A DNA stretch of 64,000 nt from Comamonas thiooxydans. GTDB lineage: Bacteria > Pseudomonadota > Gammaproteobacteria > Burkholderiales > Burkholderiaceae_C. Below the pieces are notes generated by a model. The model searched no databases. It was not told where the DNA came from and worked only from the letters and a program-made list of their open reading frames with translations. The translations under genes were made by a program, and so were the position numbers. The stretch lies in NCBI RefSeq assembly GCF_002157685.2, contig NZ_AP026738.1, positions 5,332,001 to 5,396,000 of the forward strand, in the 5' to 3' direction. Shown here in pieces: positions 59,262 to 64,000 of this stretch (its first letter is position 1; each line of letters opens with the position of its first letter).

Positions 59262-59456
59262 TGCACATGTGTCGCCAATACGCGACAGGCAATCGGTTTG
59301 CTTTAACGCAAATGCAATGTGATCGCCCGCTCCATCAAGGGATAACACTTAGAAAATAACAAAAACCCCACAGATTAGCGCTACCTAGAATCCGGCTTTA
59401 CGTCACGACAAGTCAACCGTCCTGGTCTGCTTGCACATTATTTTTAGGGAGACACT

Positions 59457-60446
59457 GTGAAAACTATTTTCAAGATCGCCACCATCGCTCTGGCCGCCAC
59501 CGCAGCCATCAGCAGCCATGCCGACAGCTACCCAGCCGCTGGCAAGACGATCACGATCATCGTGCCTTTCACGGCAGGCGGCCCCACCGACAAGGTGGCT
59601 CGCGACCTGGCCGAATCCATGCGCAAGCAGCTCAACAACGCCACCATCGTCATCGACAACGCAGACGGTGCCGGCAGCACGATTGGCACGGCCAAGGCCG
59701 CACGTGCACGCAATGACGGCTACACGCTGCTGCTGACGCATATCGGTATGTCCACCATCCCGACGCTGTACCGCAAGCTGTCCTTCAACGTGCTCAACGA
59801 CTTCGAGTACGCCGGCATCATCAACGATGTGCCCATGACACTGATCGGCCGCCCCACCCTGCCCGCCAAGAACTTCGCCGAAGTCAAGGACTGGGTCAGC
59901 AAGAACCAGGGCAAGGTCAATCTGGCCAACGCCGGCGTGGGCTCGGCCTCGCACCTGTGCGGCCTGATGTTCCAGGCCTCGCTGCAGCAGGACATGACGC
60001 CCGTGCCCTACAAGGGTGCAGCTCCTGCGATTGCCGATCTGATGGGCAACCAGGTGGACCTGCTGTGCGACCAGACCACCAACACCACTTCGCAGATTGC
60101 CGCCAAGAAGGTTCAGGCCTATGCCGTGACCACTGCCAAGCCTCTGACCACGCCTGCACTCAAGGACCTGCCCACGCTGCAGTCCCTGGGCCTGAAGGAC
60201 TTCAACGTGACCATCTGGCACGGCCTGTACGCCCCCAAGGGCACGCCTGCCGATGTGGTGCAGAAGATCAACGAAGCCATGAAGGCTTCGCTCAAGGACC
60301 CCGAGTTCATCAAGCGCCAGGAAGCCCTGGGTGCCGTGATTGCCACGGACGACCGCACCAACCCTGCGGGCCACAAGAAGTTTGTGGAAGCCGAAATCGC
60401 CAAGTGGGGCAAGGTCATCAAGGCCGCCGGCATCTACGCCGACTGA
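59457..60446 (+). CDS. Bug/TctC family periplasmic substrate-binding protein
   Basis: 329 residues from a GTG preceded by AGGGAGA. The signal peptide ends SSHADS. Landmarks are YPAAGKTITIIVPFTAGGPTDKVARDLAESMRKQL (in part), IDNADGAGSTIGTAKAARARNDGYTLLLTHIG (in part), and VPYKGAAPAIADLMGNQVDLLCDQTTN (in part). The typical NKPGAGG loop is replaced by NADGAGS. It binds a small organic ligand. No transporter partners are adjacent. A bidirectional terminator follows. Confidence 0.92.
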   Translation: MKTIFKIATIALAATAAISSHADSYPAAGKTITIIVPFTAGGPTDKVARDLAESMRKQLNNATIVIDNADGAGSTIGTAKAARARNDGYTLLLTHIGMSTIPTLYRKLSFNVLNDFEYAGIINDVPMTLIGRPTLPAKNFAEVKDWVSKNQGKVNLANAGVGSASHLCGLMFQASLQQDMTPVPYKGAAPAIADLMGNQVDLLCDQTTNTTSQIAAKKVQAYAVTTAKPLTTPALKDLPTLQSLGLKDFNVTIWHGLYAPKGTPADVVQKINEAMKASLKDPEFIKRQEALGAVIATDDRTNPAGHKKFVEAEIAKWGKVIKAAGIYAD

Positions 60447-60469
60447 GAACGCACGATCCGTTCAACGCA

Positions 60470-60497
60470 AAAAAGCCTGCATCTGCAGGCTTTTTTG
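60470..60497. terminator. Bidirectional intrinsic terminator
   Basis: AAAAAAGCCTGC pairs with GCAGGCTTTTTT around ATCT. The stem with A-run before and T-run after serves both the Bug gene and the convergent DUF1840 gene. Confidence 0.9.
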
Positions 60498-60522
60498 TTG
60501 GGCAGCCGGAAGGTGGCCGGAC

Positions 60523-60843
60523 TTACCAGGTCACTTCCTTGCCATCGGCCGCGCTGCGCCTGAGCATGTCGACAAAAGGCACGATGCGCTGACCAAGGGC
60601 CACGCTGTCCTGGCTCGCAGGCACGGCATCCTCGTCCTGCGCGTCCTCCTCCGGCTGTTTGCGCCTGGCGGCCTCTTCGGCGGCAGCTGCCTCCAGCGCG
60701 GCAATGGCGGCCGGAATCTGCTCCACGGTGATGATGCCGTGCACCTCGTCGGGCGACTTTCCGATGATTTCCAGCAGCTTGCGGCCGTTGGCGTCCAACA
60801 TGATGAGGTCTGCCGTGGCACGCGATTTGAATTTGTAGGGCAT
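60523..60843 (-). CDS. DUF1840 family protein
   Basis: 106 residues from MPYKFKS; the frame is open far upstream but no homology is expected there. Short proteins with a YKFKSRATADLIMLDANGRKLLEIIGK start (cited in part) and a VPFVDMLRRS-like end belong to DUF1840, found mainly in beta- and gammaproteobacteria. Function is unknown. The middle (about 55-85) is Ala/Glu-rich and helical. It starts 11 bp after the cyclopropane-synthase-like gene on the same strand and is probably in the same operon. Confidence 0.85.
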   Translation of the reverse strand: MPYKFKSRATADLIMLDANGRKLLEIIGKSPDEVHGIITVEQIPAAIAALEAAAAEEAARRKQPEEDAQDEDAVPASQDSVALGQRIVPFVDMLRRSAADGKEVTW

Positions 60844-60854
60844 GAGCGGTTCCT

Positions 60855-62117
60855 TCAACGGTAGATGTATTCGCGGTTGAAAGGATAGCCGCTCTGCGCA
60901 CCGGTCATCGTGCCGCTGTGCAGATCGCCATCGGGTTTGCAGCACAGCATCTGATGCAACGCAATCCAGCCGTGCTCGAAGCCCATGGCCGACCCCGCCA
61001 GATAGAGGCGGTAGGCACGCAAAGCCTTGGCGGCCTTTTCCTCGTCGTACTGGGCTTGCAAAATGATTTGAGCTTCGCCCAGCCTGGCCTCCAACCCATC
61101 CGACCAGGCCCAAAGCGTGCGTGCGTAGTGCGGGCGCAAGTTCTCTGTATCCACCATTTCCAGCCCGCTGGCCGCCAGATCATGCAGCACGCGGCTGACA
61201 TGCATGAGTTCTCCACCGGGAAAAATGTAGCGGTTGATGAACTCGCCCATGCCGGCACCCAGCTCCACATTGCTGACACCGCCCGCCGTGATGCCATGAA
61301 CCAGGGCCAGTCCGCCGGGCCTGAGCATGGAATAAATGGTTTCGAAGTATTCCTGCAGATTGGCGCTGCCCACATGCTCGAACATGCCGACCGAGCCGAT
61401 CTTGTCGAACGGCGCCACATCGCCCATTTGCCGGTAGTCGCGCAGCTCGACCTGAACCTTGCCCTGCAGACCCTTCTCGGCGATCAGACGCTGCACATGA
61501 TCGAACTGGTTGCGCGACAGCGTGATGCCATGGGCCTGCACGCCGTAATGCTCGGCCGCCCAGAAGATCAGCCCGCCCCAGCCGGAGCCTATGTCCCAGA
61601 AGCGCTCTCCGGGCTGGAGCTTGAGCTTTTTGCAGATGTGATCGAGCTTGGCCTCCTGCGCCTGCGCCAGGCTCATGCCCTGCTCTTTGTAGTAAGCGCA
61701 GGAATAGACGCGGCGCGGGTCCAGCCACAGTGCGTAGAAGTCGTCGGAGAGATCGTAATGAAACTGAATCTGCTCGGCATCGCGGGTCAGCGTGTGCATG
61801 GCCAGCGACCTGGCCTTGGAGACCGTCTGCCCCAGCCAGGAGGGCGTACGACTGACCGGATCACCGCGCAGCAGCCCGGCCGCTGCTCCCATGATGTCGC
61901 GGGAGCTGCCCTTGACCTCCACCCAGCCTTCGACGATGGCCGAACCAATCGAGCCGATCTGGCCGTCCAGCAGCGCCGCAACAGCCTTGGGAGAGCGAAA
62001 AATGAGTTGAACCGCACTGTGTTCAGGCCCGATACGCTCGCCCGAGGGAAGCTGTATCGATGCAGTCACAGGAAGTCTTGCTAGCAGCGGCTCCAATGTG
62101 CTCAACAGGTTTTTCAT
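60855..62117 (-). CDS. Cyclopropane-fatty-acyl-phospholipid synthase family methyltransferase
   Basis: 420 residues from ATG 62117 (423 from 62126); neither start has a strong ribosome site. The SAM-binding motif is DIGSGWGGLIFWAAEHYGV, followed by GITLSRNQFDHV and DKIGSVGMFEHVG, as in CFA synthases. The N-terminal region (about 1-120) matches the lipid-binding domain with ALLDGQIGSIGSAIVEGWVEV. Such enzymes add a methylene bridge to membrane lipids in place, for acid and stress tolerance. DUF1840 follows after 11 bp. Confidence 0.9.
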   Translation of the reverse strand: MKNLLSTLEPLLARLPVTASIQLPSGERIGPEHSAVQLIFRSPKAVAALLDGQIGSIGSAIVEGWVEVKGSSRDIMGAAAGLLRGDPVSRTPSWLGQTVSKARSLAMHTLTRDAEQIQFHYDLSDDFYALWLDPRRVYSCAYYKEQGMSLAQAQEAKLDHICKKLKLQPGERFWDIGSGWGGLIFWAAEHYGVQAHGITLSRNQFDHVQRLIAEKGLQGKVQVELRDYRQMGDVAPFDKIGSVGMFEHVGSANLQEYFETIYSMLRPGGLALVHGITAGGVSNVELGAGMGEFINRYIFPGGELMHVSRVLHDLAASGLEMVDTENLRPHYARTLWAWSDGLEARLGEAQIILQAQYDEEKAAKALRAYRLYLAGSAMGFEHGWIALHQMLCCKPDGDLHSGTMTGAQSGYPFNREYIYR

Positions 62118-62200
62118 GAAAACCATTGTTCACATCGACTATGGCAGGGTCAAGACGGAAAACATCCCTGCCTAAAACTGCCTCCAGGACTGGCAGAGGA

Positions 62201-62818
62201 TCAGCTGCTGGCTTTCACCAGCCTGTCGTAGGCCTTGAGGGTGGCGGGGGCCACAGACTGCAGCACTTGTTCATAAGCCGTCTTGTGACGCGCCAGCAAG
62301 CGCATGGAGGCAACGGTGCGGCTGCGGCAGAACCAGTGGCAGGTGTGTTGCATCAGCATCAGCTCGGCCGTCATGGTGAAGGCTCGGCGCTTGCGCTCTT
62401 CCTCGTCGGCAGCATCCCCCACACGGGCAGCCGCCAGTGCCTGGGCATGAAGCTTCATGGTCTCGCGCACATCCATGGTGGCCGAAGGCAGGACCCTGGT
62501 CATATAGGGCAGCGCCAGCGGCAGGGTGCTGGTACGCGTCTGCTCGGCCGGCAAGGTGGCGAATTCATCCGCGAAACGCTGAAACTGGCTCACCAGACTG
62601 CTCTCGGTATTGGCCAGCACGGGCCAGATCTGTTCACGCCGCTGCGCATCCTTCTCACCGATGACACGCAGATATCCCTCCATCAGATTGGCCATGAGCT
62701 TCTCGATCTGAAAGCGTGCCAGATGCTGGGCCAGAAGCTGGGTGTGCTGACGCTGCTCCTGCTTCTTGAGCACGTAGAGCACGGTGGTGACAATGATGGC
62801 GAGCGTTAGAAAATCCAT
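62201..62818 (-). CDS. Membrane-anchored protein of unknown function
   Basis: 205 residues from MDFLTLAI. One N-terminal membrane helix (about residues 3-19) is followed by KKQEQRQHTQLLAQHLARFQIEKLMANL, a helical cytoplasmic or periplasmic region, and further helices to the end. No known domain is recognised. Cysteines at HTCHWFC in the C-terminal third are a possible metal or disulfide site. It is divergent from the peptidase gene with only 30 bp between the start codons, so the two share control. It lies 83 bp before the methyltransferase gene on the same strand. Confidence 0.7.
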   Translation of the reverse strand: MDFLTLAIIVTTVLYVLKKQEQRQHTQLLAQHLARFQIEKLMANLMEGYLRVIGEKDAQRREQIWPVLANTESSLVSQFQRFADEFATLPAEQTRTSTLPLALPYMTRVLPSATMDVRETMKLHAQALAAARVGDAADEEERKRRAFTMTAELMLMQHTCHWFCRSRTVASMRLLARHKTAYEQVLQSVAPATLKAYDRLVKASS

Positions 62819-62848
62819 GAAGCGAAACCAGACAGGCGGACAAGCGCA

Positions 62849-64000
62849 ATGAGAAAAAGGATGAGTGTAGTCAGCCTGAGGGCTTTGCTGGGAATTAGTG
62901 CCGCAATTGCAGGCCTGACGGGCTGCAGCAGCGCCGGCTATTACTGGCAAGGTTTCAAGGGACAGATGCAGATTCTTCAGGCCGCACGACCTATTGATGA
63001 CTGGCTGGCAGAAGACAGTACCTCCGCAGCACTGCGTCAGCGCCTGCAGACCGCGCAACAGATGCGCCGCTTCGCCAGCCAGGAGCTGGCTCTGCCCGAC
63101 AATGCCAGCTACACCCGCTACGCTCAGCTCCAGCGTCCGTTTGCGGTCTGGAACGTGGTGGCAGCCCCGGCCTACAGCCTGGAGATGCACCAATGGTGCT
63201 TTCCCGTCACCGGCTGCATTGCCTACCGAGGCTACTTCAGCAAGAGCGACGCACAGGCGCAGGCACGAACGCTTCAGTCCCAGGGGTTGGAAACCAGCGT
63301 CTATGGCGTGCCTGCCTACTCCACGCTGGGCTATCTGAACTGGCTGGGCGGCGACCCCTTGCTCAGCACCTTCACCTCTTGGCAGGAGGGTGACTTTGCC
63401 GGCCTGCTGTTCCACGAACTGGCCCACCAGTTGCTGTATGTGAAGAATGACACGGCCTTCAACGAATCCTTTGCCACCACGGTGGAACGCATGGCCACGC
63501 CCTTGTGGCTGCACAGCCATGCCAGCGCCGCCACGCAACAACGTTGGCAACAGAGCCTGCAGCGGCGCGAGCTATGGCAGCAGCTGACGCGCGAGACCCG
63601 TCAGCGCCTGCAACAGATTTATGAGCGGAAAAATACCGAAGCCTTGGATGCCAAAGTGCTGGAAGCCATCAAAAACAAAGTATTTGAGGAATTCCGCGCC
63701 ACTTATGCGCAGCTCAGAGCGCAATGGATTACCGCTGACGAGCCCCTGCTGACCAGCCTCGCCCTGCGCGAGCAGTATTACCGGCGCCTGACCCAGACCG
63801 ATGAATGGGTGGCCCAGGCCAATAACGCCAGTTTTGGAGCCCTGGCCGCCTATGACGACTGGGTGCCGGCCATGACTCGCTGGTGGCAGCAACTGCGCGG
63901 CGAAGGCCCGGCCACTCCCGAGACCTGGCGCGGCTTCTATGTCCAGATGCGCGAGCTGGCAGCCTTGCCTGCTGAAGAGCGCAAGCTGCGGCTATGCGCC
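62849..64000 (+). CDS. Lipoprotein zinc aminopeptidase-like protein (COG4324 type), 3' truncated
   Basis: 384 residues before the window edge. A lipoprotein signal ends LTGC near residue 26, so it is anchored to a membrane. FHELAHQLLYVKNDTAFNESFATTVE carries HELAH (His189, Glu190, His193) and the downstream NE pair, the pattern of predicted zinc peptidases of COG4324. CFPVTGCIAYRGYF and SVYGVPAYSTLGYLNWLGGDP are further family landmarks. Substrate is unknown. An alternative start lies at 62861. The stop is beyond the window. The start region is shared with a divergent membrane protein gene. Confidence 0.83.
   Translation, partial: MRKRMSVVSLRALLGISAAIAGLTGCSSAGYYWQGFKGQMQILQAARPIDDWLAEDSTSAALRQRLQTAQQMRRFASQELALPDNASYTRYAQLQRPFAVWNVVAAPAYSLEMHQWCFPVTGCIAYRGYFSKSDAQAQARTLQSQGLETSVYGVPAYSTLGYLNWLGGDPLLSTFTSWQEGDFAGLLFHELAHQLLYVKNDTAFNESFATTVERMATPLWLHSHASAATQQRWQQSLQRRELWQQLTRETRQRLQQIYERKNTEALDAKVLEAIKNKVFEEFRATYAQLRAQWITADEPLLTSLALREQYYRRLTQTDEWVAQANNASFGALAAYDDWVPAMTRWWQQLRGEGPATPETWRGFYVQMRELAALPAEERKLRLCA

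Noticed and set aside
1..64000. Prophage, transposon or genomic island
   Set aside because: No integrase, transposase, phage structural gene, tRNA-flanked attachment site or IS inverted repeat was seen; most genes are ordinary chromosomal functions.

Overview
The window looks like chromosome from a Comamonas-like betaproteobacterium (Burkholderiales, Comamonadaceae). The basis is high GC, three Bug/TctC periplasmic binding proteins, a PhoH-YbeY pair, and two families of short intergenic repeats that I associate with this family from memory. I see no rRNA, tRNA, CRISPR array, integrase or transposase. The assignment rests on protein and repeat character only.

Layout. 1-3443: a catabolic cluster (end of a CaiB-type CoA-transferase, acyl-CoA dehydrogenase, nitronate monooxygenase, Bug protein). 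3512-5320: a fusion of an alkylglycerol-monooxygenase-like hydroxylase with a YhhN/lysoplasmalogenase domain. 5321-10036: a magnesium locus with a long 5' region, two short ORFs, an MDPDP proline-rich leader peptide, a perfect hairpin, a stand-alone MgtE_N-like protein, MgtA and MgtC. 10056-14030: ruvB and ruvA, separated by a peroxiredoxin and a lysyl-endopeptidase-like lipoprotein. 14080-19041: phoH, ybeY, a FixL/FixJ-type two-component system, a GlcG-like protein and a small outer-membrane barrel. 19107-27338: Bug protein, TSUP permease, DbpA helicase, two M20 peptidases, Dtd, and a cation diffusion facilitator.

27499-32298: a tight trio of PAS-GGDEF-EAL protein, AMP nucleosidase and a membrane GGDEF protein; both GGDEF motifs are degenerate. 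32300-37175: GMC oxidoreductase, 3-hydroxyacyl-CoA dehydrogenase, crotonase, serine hydrolase. 37272-45066: a stress and efflux region with OhrR/Ohr behind a perfect palindrome, a 2H phosphoesterase, SrkA, a glycine-rich lipoprotein, TetR/MFS, and SoxR with a textbook soxbox promoter reading into RidA-like and MFS genes. 45179-50214: htpG (with a sigma32-type promoter), an RluB-type pseudouridine synthase with a long RG-rich tandem-repeat N-terminus, and a Crp/Fnr regulator. 50441-59168: an operon-like array of acyl-CoA synthetase, LivG, LivH, LivM, LivK, LivF and a PaaK-like ligase, with a hairpin-rich repeat after livM, livK and livF. 59457-64000: Bug protein, DUF1840, cyclopropane-fatty-acid-synthase-like methyltransferase, a membrane-anchored unknown, and a COG4324-type lipoprotein peptidase cut by the window end.

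The most notable system is the magnesium locus. Its leader peptide starts with the alternating acidic-proline motif known from enterobacterial MgtL. An 11-bp hairpin follows, whose 3' arm covers the only Shine-Dalgarno-like sequence of the next gene. This suggests translational magnesium sensing ahead of mgtA-mgtC in a betaproteobacterium. All functional statements are read from sequence by eye; no searches were run.
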